64,000 nucleotides of DNA from NCBI RefSeq assembly GCF_014237875.1, contig NZ_JACJVJ010000002.1, positions 496,001-560,000 of the forward strand, written 5' to 3'. Source of the stretch: Parasphingopyxis marina (GTDB lineage Bacteria > Pseudomonadota > Alphaproteobacteria > Sphingomonadales > Sphingomonadaceae). Made by a program: the position numbers and the translations under genes. Below the pieces are notes generated by a model, which was not told the origin of the DNA, searched no databases, and was given only the letters and a program-made list of their open reading frames with translations. This document shows, piece by piece, positions 18,748 to 26,119 of this stretch. The stretch's first letter is position 1. Each line of letters starts with the position of its first letter.

Positions 18748-18984
18748 TTACCGCTTCTTGATCGGGGTAACCTGCGAAAATTGGCGCGCCGGTGTCACCT
18801 GCGCGACTTCCTTGATCGGAGTCACTTCCGCGGCGGCTTCGAATCCGTTCGCGCTCAGATCGCCGGGCTGCAGGATAATCACCTGCGTGGCGGGGACGGC
18901 GTCGCTGCCGCCGGTAACGGAATCGAGATCGTCCTCGGAAATTTCCGCGGGCGTGCTGGGATCGGACTTCTTCCTGTCGGCCAT
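18748..18984 (-). CDS. Double-glycine-leader peptide with threefold 9-residue repeat (candidate RiPP precursor)
   Basis: 78 residues from ATG 18984, which has GAAAGGA seven bases upstream; longer in-frame starts exist but lack such a site. The N-terminal half is a leader ending in EISEDDLDSVTGG (residues 14-26), which fits the E-L/I-x-x-x-x-L-x-x-V-x-GG pattern cut by C39 peptidase-type exporters. The remaining 52 residues contain VPATQVIILQPGDLSANG and then three copies of a nine-residue unit: EVTPIKEVA, QVTPARQFS and QVTPIKKR. There is no Cys, so it is not a lanthipeptide or thiopeptide type. The gene faces a JmjC-type oxygenase gene. No C39 transporter is in the window. Identity as a modified peptide is inference; it could also be an unmodified exported peptide. 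Confidence 0.72.
   Translation of the reverse strand: MADRKKSDPSTPAEISEDDLDSVTGGSDAVPATQVIILQPGDLSANGFEAAAEVTPIKEVAQVTPARQFSQVTPIKKR
18751..18828 (-). repeat. Three tandem 27-base repeats encoding x-V-T-P-x-(K/R) units
   Basis: Codons 53-78 of the small peptide encode EVTPIKEVA, QVTPARQFS and the final QVTPIKKR, in exact nine-residue register up to the stop. The DNA copies share GTNACNCC and nearby bases but differ at several positions, so the repeat is old or kept at protein level. Confidence 0.85.
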
Positions 18985-19043
18985 GATTTTTCCTTTCTCA
19001 ATACGCTTCCCATGCCTCCCCATAGCATGATCAGGGACGTTTT

Positions 19044-19061
19044 TTGTGAGCCAGGTCACAA
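19044..19061. promoter_or_regulatory. Perfect Crp-type palindrome
   Basis: TTGTGAGCCAGGTCACAA contains TGTGA-N6-TCACA, the exact Crp consensus, with one more paired base on each side. It stands 60 bases upstream of the small-peptide start (minus strand) and about 100 bases upstream of the glyoxalase-fold gene (plus strand). Spacing better suits the peptide gene. Binding by a Crp-family regulator is inferred from the motif alone. Confidence 0.55.
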
Positions 19062-19164
19062 CACGCGCATCGCGATCTCGCGTCGGCCAATCACTCCTGA
19101 CACTATGCTGTCAGTAGGGGTATGCGATTGGAGCATCGGTCCCAACCCGATAAGGAGAATATCG

Positions 19165-19536
19165 ATGACCGAGCGACACCCCAACCGCATCGCCTGGGTG
19201 GAAATTCCCGCCACCGACCTGGATCGCGCCGCCGCCTTTTACAAAACCGTGATCGGCGAGAAGCTGACGCGCGACGATACCGGCCCCAACCCGATGGCGA
19301 TACTGCCCTATCCCGGCGGCAATGGCGCGTCCGGCCATCTTTATCCGGGCACGCCGGCAAAAAACGGCGAAGGCACGACCGTGCATGTCGCCGTCGATGC
19401 CGAACTCGACGACGTGATGGCCCGGGTCGGCGAAGGCGGTGGCGAGATCGCATCCGACGTGATCACCATCCCGTCCGGATCCTTTTTCTACGCCATCGAT
19501 ACCGAGGGCAATTCCGTCGGTTTCTTCAAGGTATAA
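19165..19536 (+). CDS. VOC (glyoxalase-fold) family protein
   Basis: 123 residues, start at ATG 19165 preceded by AAGGAG. Two beta-alpha-beta-beta-beta units are visible: NRIAWVEIPATDLDRAAAFY opens the first and TVHVAVDAELDDVMARVGE the second, ending in AIDTEGNSVGFFKV. Such proteins are small metal-dependent enzymes or binding proteins; the reaction is unknown. The WYL regulator starts four bases after the stop, a pairing often seen for VOC genes, and is probably in the same operon. Confidence 0.85.
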   Translation: MTERHPNRIAWVEIPATDLDRAAAFYKTVIGEKLTRDDTGPNPMAILPYPGGNGASGHLYPGTPAKNGEGTTVHVAVDAELDDVMARVGEGGGEIASDVITIPSGSFFYAIDTEGNSVGFFKV

Positions 19537-19540
19537 CGGG

Positions 19541-20236
19541 GTGCGCCGGGCCGACCGCCTCTTCCAGATCGTCCAATATCTGAGAGGCGGACGGCTCGTC
19601 ACCGCTGCAAAGCTGGCCGAGCGGCTCGAAGTCTCCGAACGCACCATCTATCGCGATATCGCCGACCTCCAGTCGACCGGCGTGCCGATCGATGGCGAAG
19701 CGGGCATCGGCTACATCATGCGCAGCGGCTTCGATCTGCCCCCGCTGATGTTCACCCATGACGAAATCGTCGCGCTCGTCGCCGGCGCCCGCATCGTCCG
19801 CTCCTGGGGCGGGGTCGCGATGGCACGCGCGGCCGAAGAGGCGCTGGTGAAAATCGAGGCCGTGCTGCCCGAAAACGACCGGGACCGCGTCGCCGCTACC
19901 AAGATATTCGCGCCCTATATGGGCATCAGCGACGAAACCCGGCAGGCGATCGACGCCTGCGAGGCCGCGATCGAGGCGCGCAGCATCTTGTCCCTCGCCT
20001 ATCGCGACGAACAGGGCTCCGCGACCGATCGCGACGTCCAGCCGCTCGGCCTGTGGTTCTGGGGCAAGGTGTGGACGCTCGTGGCCTGGTGCGAACTCCG
20101 CGACGATTTCCGCATGTTCCGGCTGGATCGGATCGCGGAAATGAAGGCTGCGGGACGAAGCTACACGCCCGTGGCGGAGCGCTCGCTCGCCGAGTGTTTG
20201 CGGCAGATTGAAGCGGAATACGGCCCGCAGCGATAA
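19541..20236 (+). CDS. YafY-type HTH-WYL transcriptional regulator
   Basis: 231 residues from a GTG start. The N-terminal helix-turn-helix (type 11) reads RLVTAAKLAERLEVSERTIY followed by RDIADLQSTG. The C-terminal WYL domain includes SLAYRDEQGSATDRDVQPLG and DDFRMFRLDRIAEMKAAG. WYL domains sense ligands or nucleic acids. It directly follows the VOC gene and probably regulates that small operon or itself. Confidence 0.92.
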   Translation: MRRADRLFQIVQYLRGGRLVTAAKLAERLEVSERTIYRDIADLQSTGVPIDGEAGIGYIMRSGFDLPPLMFTHDEIVALVAGARIVRSWGGVAMARAAEEALVKIEAVLPENDRDRVAATKIFAPYMGISDETRQAIDACEAAIEARSILSLAYRDEQGSATDRDVQPLGLWFWGKVWTLVAWCELRDDFRMFRLDRIAEMKAAGRSYTPVAERSLAECLRQIEAEYGPQR

Positions 20237-20597
20237 ACCGTCGCCCGCGAAAGGCTTCGTGTTCGCGCGGAGAATTGCGCTGTCCTACAGGCCGACGGCC
20301 ATGATAGGATGCCGGTCGACGCCCGATTTACGGGATCGTCGCCTATAATAATCGAACACCAAGGCGCAATTTCTGGTAACCATTCCCAACGACGGAACGT
20401 GTCTTTCGTGACCTTTGAGGAAGGATCCGCGAATCGCGGAAAGCCGCGCTTCTCCCTTGCCAATCGGGCGCCACTCGCCTAAACGGCCCGCTTCCGGGGC
20501 GGAAGCATCGCTTTTCCGCCCCTGATTTATTGAGAAGAAAGCCGGAGGGGCGTTCGCATGGTGCGGCGTCAGCGATCGGCCAATGAAGGAAAGAAGC
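20237..20597 (+). other. Non-coding leader/promoter region before rpsF
   Basis: 360 bases without a credible gene. It holds a TATAAT hexamer at 20344-20349 without a matching -35 at standard spacing, and a perfect 7-base hairpin GCTTCCG-GGG-CGGAAGC at 20490-20506. The latter could belong to a ribosomal-protein leader, but I cannot fit it to the known S6:S18 leader motif with confidence. Confidence 0.4.
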
Positions 20598-20981
20598 ATG
20601 GCTCTTTACGAGCATGTCTTCCTCGCGCGTCAGGACCTGGCTCAAGCCCAGGTCGACAGCCTCGCCGAGGAAGCGACCAAGATCATCGAGGCGAATGAAG
20701 GCAAGGTGACGCGGACGGAGACCTGGGGTCTCAAGTCGCTCGCCTATCCGATCCAGAAAAACCGCAAGGCGCATTTCGTCTTGCTGCATGTCGATGCGCC
20801 GGGTTCGGTCGTCGAGGAACTGGAACGCCAGACCCGCATCAACGAAGACGTGATCCGCTATATCACGATCAAGGTCGACGAGCATGAAGAAGGCCCGTCG
20901 GTGATGATGCGCAAGAGCGATCGCGACAAGCGCCGCCGCGACGACGATCGCGGCGATCGCGGCGACCGCAAAGACAATTAG
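20598..20981 (+). CDS. rpsF: 30S ribosomal protein S6
   Basis: 127 residues from [15 protein letters not shown] (ATG 20598, with AAGGAAAG upstream; an in-frame ATG five codons earlier is less likely). Binds 16S rRNA together with S18. The family core is seen in [20 protein letters not shown] and [20 protein letters not shown]. The C-terminus is a charged Asp/Arg-rich tail ([20 protein letters not shown]). First gene of the rpsF-rpsR-rplI operon. Confidence 0.97.
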   Translation: MALYEHVFLARQDLAQAQVDSLAEEATKIIEANEGKVTRTETWGLKSLAYPIQKNRKAHFVLLHVDAPGSVVEELERQTRINEDVIRYITIKVDEHEEGPSVMMRKSDRDKRRRDDDRGDRGDRKDN

Positions 20982-21006
20982 ACCGGCGACAGAGGAGATA
21001 TAGATC

Positions 21007-21231
21007 ATGGCACGCCCATTTTTCCGCCGCCGCAAGAGCTGCCCCTTTTCGGGCAAGGATGCGCCGGTCATCGACTATAAGGACGTCAAGCTGCTCCAGG
21101 GGTTCCTCTCCGAGCGCGGCAAGATCGTTCCTTCCCGCATCACCGCCGTTTCGGCGAAAAAGCAGCGCGAGCTGGCCCGTGCGATCAAGCGCGCCCGCCA
21201 TATCGGCCTGCTGCCCTACATCGTGAAATAG
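21007..21231 (+). CDS. rpsR: 30S ribosomal protein S18
   Basis: 74 residues, standard length. Characteristic parts are [20 protein letters not shown] and [20 protein letters not shown]. It forms a heterodimer with S6 on the platform of the small subunit. It has GAGGAGATA upstream and lies in the conserved order after rpsF. Confidence 0.98.
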   Translation: MARPFFRRRKSCPFSGKDAPVIDYKDVKLLQGFLSERGKIVPSRITAVSAKKQRELARAIKRARHIGLLPYIVK

Positions 21232-21241
21232 GAGCAGGACC

Positions 21242-21997
21242 ATGGAAATCATTCTGCTCGAGCGCGTCGGCAATCTCGGCAAGATCGGCGACATCGTCAC
21301 CGTGAAGGACGGCTTCGCCCGTAACTTCCTGCTACCGAACAAGAAGGCCCTGCGCGCCAATGACGCGAACAAGGCCGTTTTCGAAGCCAATCGCGAACAG
21401 CTCGAAAAAGACAATGAAGAACGCCGCGCGGCCGCCGAGAAGGAAGGCTCCAAGCTCGAAGGCATGACGATCGAACTGATCCGTCAGGCCTCGAACACCG
21501 GCCAGCTTTACGGTTCGGTTTCGGTCCGCGACATCGTTCTGGCGCTTGGCGAAAAAGGCGAAACCGTCACCAAGCAGCAGGTCGTTCTCGAACGCCCGAT
21601 CAAGGCGATCGGCATGTACGACATCGCGGTGAACCTGCACGCCGAAGTCGATGTGACGGTGAAGGTCAATGTCGCCCGCTCGCCCGAAGAGGCCGAGAAA
21701 CAGGCACAAGGCATCGATATCATCGCCGAGATGTTCGAACAGGCCCAGGCCGACATTGTCGAGGACTTCAACCCCGACGCCGAACCTGGCGAGATCGCCG
21801 CGATCGAAGACGAAGAAGAAGACACGCCCGAGCCGGTTCCGGCTCCCCAGGCTGCGGACGCCGAATCCGAGGATGGAGCCGATGAGGCCCCCGCCGAGGA
21901 CGCCGAAGAAGCGGCTCCGGCCGAAGAGGCTGCTGCCAAAGCTGCGGACGAAACGCCCGCCGAAGACGGCGAAGCAGGCGGCGAAGAGAAGGCCTAG
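21242..21997 (+). CDS. rplI: 50S ribosomal protein L9 with long acidic C-terminal tail
   Basis: 251 residues, against about 150 in E. coli. The N-terminal domain (EIILLERVGNLGKIGDIVTV, then DGFARNFLLPNKKALRA), the connecting helix and the C-terminal domain (ASNTGQLYGSVSVRDIVLAL) are all present to about residue 150. After that comes a further ~100 residues, of which the last ~65 are almost only Ala, Glu, Asp and Pro. Alphaproteobacterial L9 proteins are often extended, but this tail is long. Binds 23S rRNA near the L1 stalk. Confidence 0.96.
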   Translation: MEIILLERVGNLGKIGDIVTVKDGFARNFLLPNKKALRANDANKAVFEANREQLEKDNEERRAAAEKEGSKLEGMTIELIRQASNTGQLYGSVSVRDIVLALGEKGETVTKQQVVLERPIKAIGMYDIAVNLHAEVDVTVKVNVARSPEEAEKQAQGIDIIAEMFEQAQADIVEDFNPDAEPGEIAAIEDEEEDTPEPVPAPQAADAESEDGADEAPAEDAEEAAPAEEAAAKAADETPAEDGEAGGEEKA

Positions 21998-22016
21998 CCC
22001 TCTCGAAGCGATTATG

Positions 22017-22069
22017 GGCGGGCGGCGTGCCATGACTTTCGGGTCTGGCGCTCCGCCCGCCTCTCTTTT
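22017..22069 (+). terminator. Terminator after rplI
   Basis: GGCGGGCGG at 22017-22025 pairs with CCGCCCGCC at 22053-22061, and TCTCTTTT follows. It lies 20 bases after the rplI stop and ends the ribosomal protein operon. Confidence 0.65.
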
Positions 22070-22081
22070 AGGCAGGGCGTC

Positions 22082-23122
22082 ATGACGAGCCCCCTCGCTG
22101 AAGCCTTTGCGCAAGGCCCGACCTGGTTTCCCCAGCAGCTCGACGCGGCAACCGACCGCGTCCTGCTCGTGAAGGTGACCGAGGAGGAATATCGCAAGGC
22201 GAGCTTCCTCGATCAGCGAATGTTCGGCCCCCACAGCCAGCCGCAATGGGCGCCCTGGACGGAGCTCGAGGCGGCGGATCAGGCCAAGCGCCGCGATGCC
22301 GATTTCATCTTCCATATCGGCCATGTCGGATCGACCTTGATCTCCCGCCTGCTCGGCGAGATCGACGGCGTCTTCGCGCTGCGCGAACCCCAGATCCTCC
22401 GCAACCTCGCCGATCTCGATGCCCTGCGCACGAAATCCGGATCGCCCTGGCCGCCCGCCCGGTTCGAGGACCGGTTCGGCACGATCGTCGGCTGGCTCTC
22501 GCGCACCTTCGATCCCGGCGATCGCGCGATGATCAAGGCGACGAGCTTCGTCAGCGAGATCGCGCGCGACCTGATGGGCGCCAACCGCAAGGCGCTGTTC
22601 CTCACTCTTCCCGCCGAACGCTATATCACCGCCATCCTGTCCGGCGAGAATTCGCGGCAGGAGCTGGCGGTTCTGGGAACCACCCGGCTCAACCGCCTGC
22701 ACGCCAGGATGGGCCGCGAGCCCTGGCATCTATGGGCCCTGTCAGAACCCGCGCGCGCGGCGATGAGCTGGCTGTCAGAAATGGCCGCGCTCGGCGCAGC
22801 GGCGGAGACTGGCTCGCAAGACAATATCCTGTGGCTCGATTTCGATATGTTCCTCGCCGATCCGGCGGAGGGGCTTCTCGGCATTGCCCGGCATTTCGGC
22901 CATGCGCTCGACGAAGCCCAGGCCATCGCGCTCGCCAAGAGCCCGATCATGGGCCAATATTCGAAAGCGCCGGAATATGGCTACAATGCGGAGCAGCGCG
23001 AACAATTGCTGGCCGAGACGCGCGACGCCCATGCCGAAGATCTGGCTGAAGCCCGGGCGTGGCTGGACGAAGCGGCGGCGATGGACGATAGGCTCGCACA
23101 CATCATTGCGGCACACAGCTGA
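22082..23122 (+). CDS. Sulfotransferase-like P-loop protein
   Basis: 346 residues. The motif FHIGHVGSTLISRLLGEIDG followed by VFALREPQ matches the 5'-phosphosulfate binding loop and following strand of sulfotransferase-fold proteins (H-x-G-x-x-G-S-T-L). The rest is divergent, including LFLTLPAERYITAILSGEN, so donor and acceptor are unknown. It is followed 11 bases later by a PiuC-type dioxygenase, so the two may act together. It begins shortly after the ribosomal operon terminator. Some uncharacterised proteins of this type occur near TonB receptors and tryptophan halogenase-like proteins in Sphingomonadales and Caulobacterales, but none are here. Confidence 0.65.
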   Translation: MTSPLAEAFAQGPTWFPQQLDAATDRVLLVKVTEEEYRKASFLDQRMFGPHSQPQWAPWTELEAADQAKRRDADFIFHIGHVGSTLISRLLGEIDGVFALREPQILRNLADLDALRTKSGSPWPPARFEDRFGTIVGWLSRTFDPGDRAMIKATSFVSEIARDLMGANRKALFLTLPAERYITAILSGENSRQELAVLGTTRLNRLHARMGREPWHLWALSEPARAAMSWLSEMAALGAAAETGSQDNILWLDFDMFLADPAEGLLGIARHFGHALDEAQAIALAKSPIMGQYSKAPEYGYNAEQREQLLAETRDAHAEDLAEARAWLDEAAAMDDRLAHIIAAHS

Positions 23123-23133
23123 GGCGGGAAGCG

Positions 23134-23796
23134 ATGTTCAAGCATATTTACGGCCTTCTCAACGGGCAGGAACTGGGGGAGCTGCGCGAGATCGCTGCCG
23201 CGGCGACCTTTGTCGACGGCAAGATCTCCAACCCCCATTCGCAGGTGAAGCACAATCTGCACCTGAACGACGAGGACGCCTATAAGCGCTCCTCCGCGAT
23301 CATGGCCGGCGCGCTGATGCGCAACGAGGAGTTCCGCGGATTTGCGATCCCCAAGAAGATCGCGCCGCCGCTGATCACCCGCTACGAGCCCGAGATGCGC
23401 TATGGCCTGCATCCGGACATGGCGTTCATGCGGACGCATGAGGGCCCGATCCGCTCCGACCTCAGCTGCACGATCTTCCTGCAGGATCCGGCCAGCTATG
23501 AAGGCGGCGAGCTCCACATCAAGCTCGGCGATGGCAATCTACGCTTCAAGGGTGAGCTCGGATCGGCAATCGTCTATCCCTCGACCACCCTTCACGAAGT
23601 GGAAAAGGTGACGCGCGGCGAACGGCTTGTCGGCATCACCTTCATCGAGAGCCAGGTGGTGGATCCGGCGAAGCGGGAACTGATCTACGAATTGAACGAG
23701 GTTGCCGCGATCGAGGGCGCCAACATATCGACCGAAAGCTATACCCGGCTCCAGACGGTGCAGCAGAATCTCTTCCGTCGCTGGGGCGACTGCTAG
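23134..23796 (+). CDS. Fe(II)-dependent PKHD-type dioxygenase (PiuC/YbiX family)
   Basis: 220 residues, the usual size. The prolyl-4-hydroxylase-like core has the iron ligands His and Asp in RYGLHPDMAFM, the distal His in YPSTTLHEVEKV, and the 2-oxoglutarate Arg in RGERLVGITFIESQV. In other bacteria such genes accompany TonB siderophore receptors and are controlled by iron. Here the partner is the sulfotransferase-like gene just upstream. No Fur box was identified. Confidence 0.9.
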   Translation: MFKHIYGLLNGQELGELREIAAAATFVDGKISNPHSQVKHNLHLNDEDAYKRSSAIMAGALMRNEEFRGFAIPKKIAPPLITRYEPEMRYGLHPDMAFMRTHEGPIRSDLSCTIFLQDPASYEGGELHIKLGDGNLRFKGELGSAIVYPSTTLHEVEKVTRGERLVGITFIESQVVDPAKRELIYELNEVAAIEGANISTESYTRLQTVQQNLFRRWGDC

Positions 23797-23803
23797 CGCG
23801 TTT

Positions 23804-24319
23804 CTAGGCTCCGCAGTGCCATTCGGCGCGTAGCTCCGCTTCGCCTTCCTGTCCGTCCTCGCGAACCCGTACAGAGGCTTGCTTCACCGTCACCGTGTCG
23901 ATCTGCTCGCCCTCACCGTCTTCGGGAGTCACGACGATGGTGATTGCGCCGGCGGTGAACTCGCCGCCGTCCCACAGCGCATCGAGATCGCCCGCGAACG
24001 CAAAATGACGCAACGTGCCATAAGGCCGTGCGATCGCATCGCCTTCCACCGCGACGAGCAGCGACTTTCCGTCCTGCTCCACGCTGCACCCCGCCCCCGG
24101 TTCCAGTTCCGCTTCGATATCGACGCGCGCGACTGCGGCAAGCGCCGGCGCCTCTATCTCGGGCGGCGCATCGACCGGCGTGAGCGCCTGCACCGCATGG
24201 GAATCGCCCTCCTCGACGGTCGAGGTGACCTGGGTTTCTCCGTCGCCGCTGCTGCATGCAGCCAGCGCCAGCATGCCGCCCGCCAGAAGGATCGCCGATT
24301 TACGCCTCACGATAGTCAT
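23804..24319 (-). CDS. Lipoprotein, unknown function
   Basis: 171 residues from ATG 24319 (GGAAG upstream). The signal ends in the lipobox LAAC, followed by an SSGDGETQ spacer. The mature part has a Cys pair (GCSVEQDGK and the final EWHCGA) and mostly beta-strand character. No named family recognised. It is convergent with the dioxygenase and lies downstream of folE on the same strand, 57 bases apart. Confidence 0.72.
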   Translation of the reverse strand: MTIVRRKSAILLAGGMLALAACSSGDGETQVTSTVEEGDSHAVQALTPVDAPPEIEAPALAAVARVDIEAELEPGAGCSVEQDGKSLLVAVEGDAIARPYGTLRHFAFAGDLDALWDGGEFTAGAITIVVTPEDGEGEQIDTVTVKQASVRVREDGQEGEAELRAEWHCGA

Positions 24320-24375
24320 GGTCTTCCGTTCTTTTCGCGTTTCCGGCCGTATTTCCGGCCCCATTACCGACGGGC

Positions 24376-24993
24376 TCAATAGCCCATCAGCGACAGCACT
24401 TCCTTGCGGCTGCGGTCGTCGTCGAGGAAGCATCCGAGCAGCCGCGACGTCATCATCCTGACCCCCGGCGTGCGTACGCCCCGCGCGGTCATGCAACTAT
24501 GGCTGGCGCATATGACAACCGCTACCCCGCTGGGCTGCAGATGGTCCCAGATGCATTGCGCGATCTCCGCGGTCAGCCGTTCCTGCACCTGCAGGCGCCG
24601 CGCATATCCGTTGAGCACCCGCGCCAGTTTCGAAATCCCGACCACCCGCTCCTTGGGCATATAGGCGATCGAGGCAGTGCCGATAATCGGCGCCATGTGA
24701 TGCTCGCAGTGCGACTGGAAGGGAATGTCCTTCAATAGGACGAGTTCGTCATAGCCGCCTACCTCCTCGAAGGTCCGGGAAAGGTGCGCGGCGGGATCCT
24801 CGTCATAGCCCTGGCAATATTCCTTCCAGGCGCGGCCGACCCGCTTGGGCGTATCGGCGAGCCCTTCGCGCGAGGGGTCGTCGCCCGCCCAGCGGATCAG
24901 GGTGCGGATCGCATCCTGCACGTCATCGGGCACGGCGATCTTGCCGGGCTCCCCTATAAGATCGCCGTCCACGGCATGGTCGTATTCGCTCAT
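24376..24993 (-). CDS. folE: GTP cyclohydrolase I
   Basis: First step of tetrahydrofolate (and queuosine) synthesis: GTP to dihydroneopterin triphosphate. 205 residues from MSEYDHAVDGDLIG. Zinc ligands are the Cys and His of SHCEHHMAPIIG and the Cys in ICASHSCMTARGV. The family motif QVQERLTAEIAQ is present. A GTG or ATG start ten codons earlier is possible but less likely. Confidence 0.97.
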   Translation of the reverse strand: MSEYDHAVDGDLIGEPGKIAVPDDVQDAIRTLIRWAGDDPSREGLADTPKRVGRAWKEYCQGYDEDPAAHLSRTFEEVGGYDELVLLKDIPFQSHCEHHMAPIIGTASIAYMPKERVVGISKLARVLNGYARRLQVQERLTAEIAQCIWDHLQPSGVAVVICASHSCMTARGVRTPGVRMMTSRLLGCFLDDDRSRKEVLSLMGY

Positions 24994-25098
24994 GGGGCGA
25001 CTCTTTCCAGAAATGTGCGGCAAATGCCAGAGGAACCGCGCGTTGCCGGGTCTCCGCGAAAGGCGAAATCGGCAGAAACAGGGATCGATTGCCGGGCG

Positions 25099-25287
25099 CT
25101 AGCGCATGCGGTCGGCGCGCACGAGACGGCCGCGATCGACGCGCAGATCGGGCGCCGAGCGCGGCACCATGAGGCGCGATGCCTTGCGGCCCTTAGCGCC
25201 GGCATAGCGTGCGACCGGATGGCAGCGCGCGGCAAATGGGGAATCGATGCGAACCAGCCCCTGCGGGGCGAAACGAAAGGCGGACAT
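25099..25287 (-). CDS. Small basic protein, unknown function
   Basis: 62 residues, Arg-rich (13 Arg) with two Lys, beginning MSAFRFAPQGLVRIDSPFA. A strong ribosome site (AAGGAG) stands nine bases before the ATG, which supports it as a real gene. No domain recognised; the charge suggests nucleic acid binding. It ends 105 bases before folE on the same strand and could be co-transcribed. Confidence 0.6.
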   Translation of the reverse strand: MSAFRFAPQGLVRIDSPFAARCHPVARYAGAKGRKASRLMVPRSAPDLRVDRGRLVRADRMR

Positions 25288-25524
25288 AATCTACTCTCCT
25301 TGATTCCGTGAATAGCAGATTTGAGGGTTTTGCGCCAACCGACCTGCTGACACCAAGCCCGGATCGACGACCATTCGAAACGGGTTCTGCTCGCGCGGTT
25401 TGCTGGAAGGATCGTCACGAAAAGAGCGATTTCCGCCCGCTCATTGTCCGTTGCAGCGCTGGGCCGCCTGCCGTTTCTGGCCGATGCGGTAGCCGAGTGG
25501 GTCGGCTAACCCAGCATTGCAGGA

Positions 25525-25601
25525 TGGCGCGCCCGACAGGATTCGAACCTGTGGCCCCCAGATTAGGAATCTGATGCTCTATCCGACTGAGCTACGGGCG
25601 C
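25525..25601 (-). tRNA. tRNA-Arg (anticodon CCT)
   Basis: 77 bases including an encoded CCA. The acceptor stem GCGCCCG pairs with CGGGCGC, followed by G-CCA. The D-arm contains AGCTCAGTCGGATAGAGC. The anticodon stem TCAGA/TCTGG holds the loop TTCCTAA with anticodon CCT, and the T-arm contains GGTTCGAATCC. It reads AGG codons, which are rare in such genomes. Confidence 0.97.
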
Positions 25602-25636
25602 TTCGCCGCGCTCGTTACGCGGCGGCCCGGAAAGCG

Positions 25637-26119
25637 TCAATTGTCCGTTTTGGGCGGCCGGACTGGAAGCGGCAGCGGCGAAACCGGAACGCCGTCCTCG
25701 ATCAACGATTTCGCATCCTCGAGCGTCGTTTCACCGTGGATCGGGCGTTCGTCGATCGCGCCATCATGCATGGCGCGGGCCTCGTTCGAGAAATCCTTGC
25801 CGACATAATCCGATTTTTCGAGCGCTTTCGCCTGCGCCTCGGCGAGTTTCGCGAGCATTGCCTTCATCGCGGCGGGATCCGGCTGCCCGCCGCCCTCGCT
25901 CGCATGGGCCATCGGAACGCTTTTGCCGGTCTCGCGGCCGCCCTTGTTTCCCTTGGCGCCCACGGCCGGTGCCATCACGGCCTTGGAAACGTTCTCCGCA
26001 CCGCATACCGGACAGGCAACGAGCCCCCGCTGTTTCTGCTCCTCGAAATCGGAACTCGATCCGAACCAGGCCTCGAACACATGGCCGGCGGGAGCGCATT
26101 GAAGATCGAAGACGATCAC
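25637..26119 (-). CDS. DUF1178 family protein
   Basis: 160 residues. The N-terminal part MIVFDLQCAPAGHVFEAWFG and the zinc-type CPVCGAENVSKAVMAP are the family pattern. The middle is Gly/Lys-rich and low in complexity, and the end has SLIEDGVPVSPLPLPVRPP. Role unknown. It overlaps the nitrilase gene stop by four bases; in alphaproteobacteria this order grxC-nitrilase-DUF1178 is common. Confidence 0.9.
   Translation of the reverse strand: MIVFDLQCAPAGHVFEAWFGSSSDFEEQKQRGLVACPVCGAENVSKAVMAPAVGAKGNKGGRETGKSVPMAHASEGGGQPDPAAMKAMLAKLAEAQAKALEKSDYVGKDFSNEARAMHDGAIDERPIHGETTLEDAKSLIEDGVPVSPLPLPVRPPKTDN

Noticed and set aside
25491-25507. Hairpin AGCCGA-GTGGG-TCGGCT near the tRNA, resembling a tRNA D-arm
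   Set aside because: No acceptor or anticodon arm can be built around it. It may be only a stem-loop.
25308-25574. An 88-codon plus-strand frame over the tRNA
   Set aside because: Its end (RPTGFEPVAPRLGI) is the well-known false peptide from an antisense tRNA.
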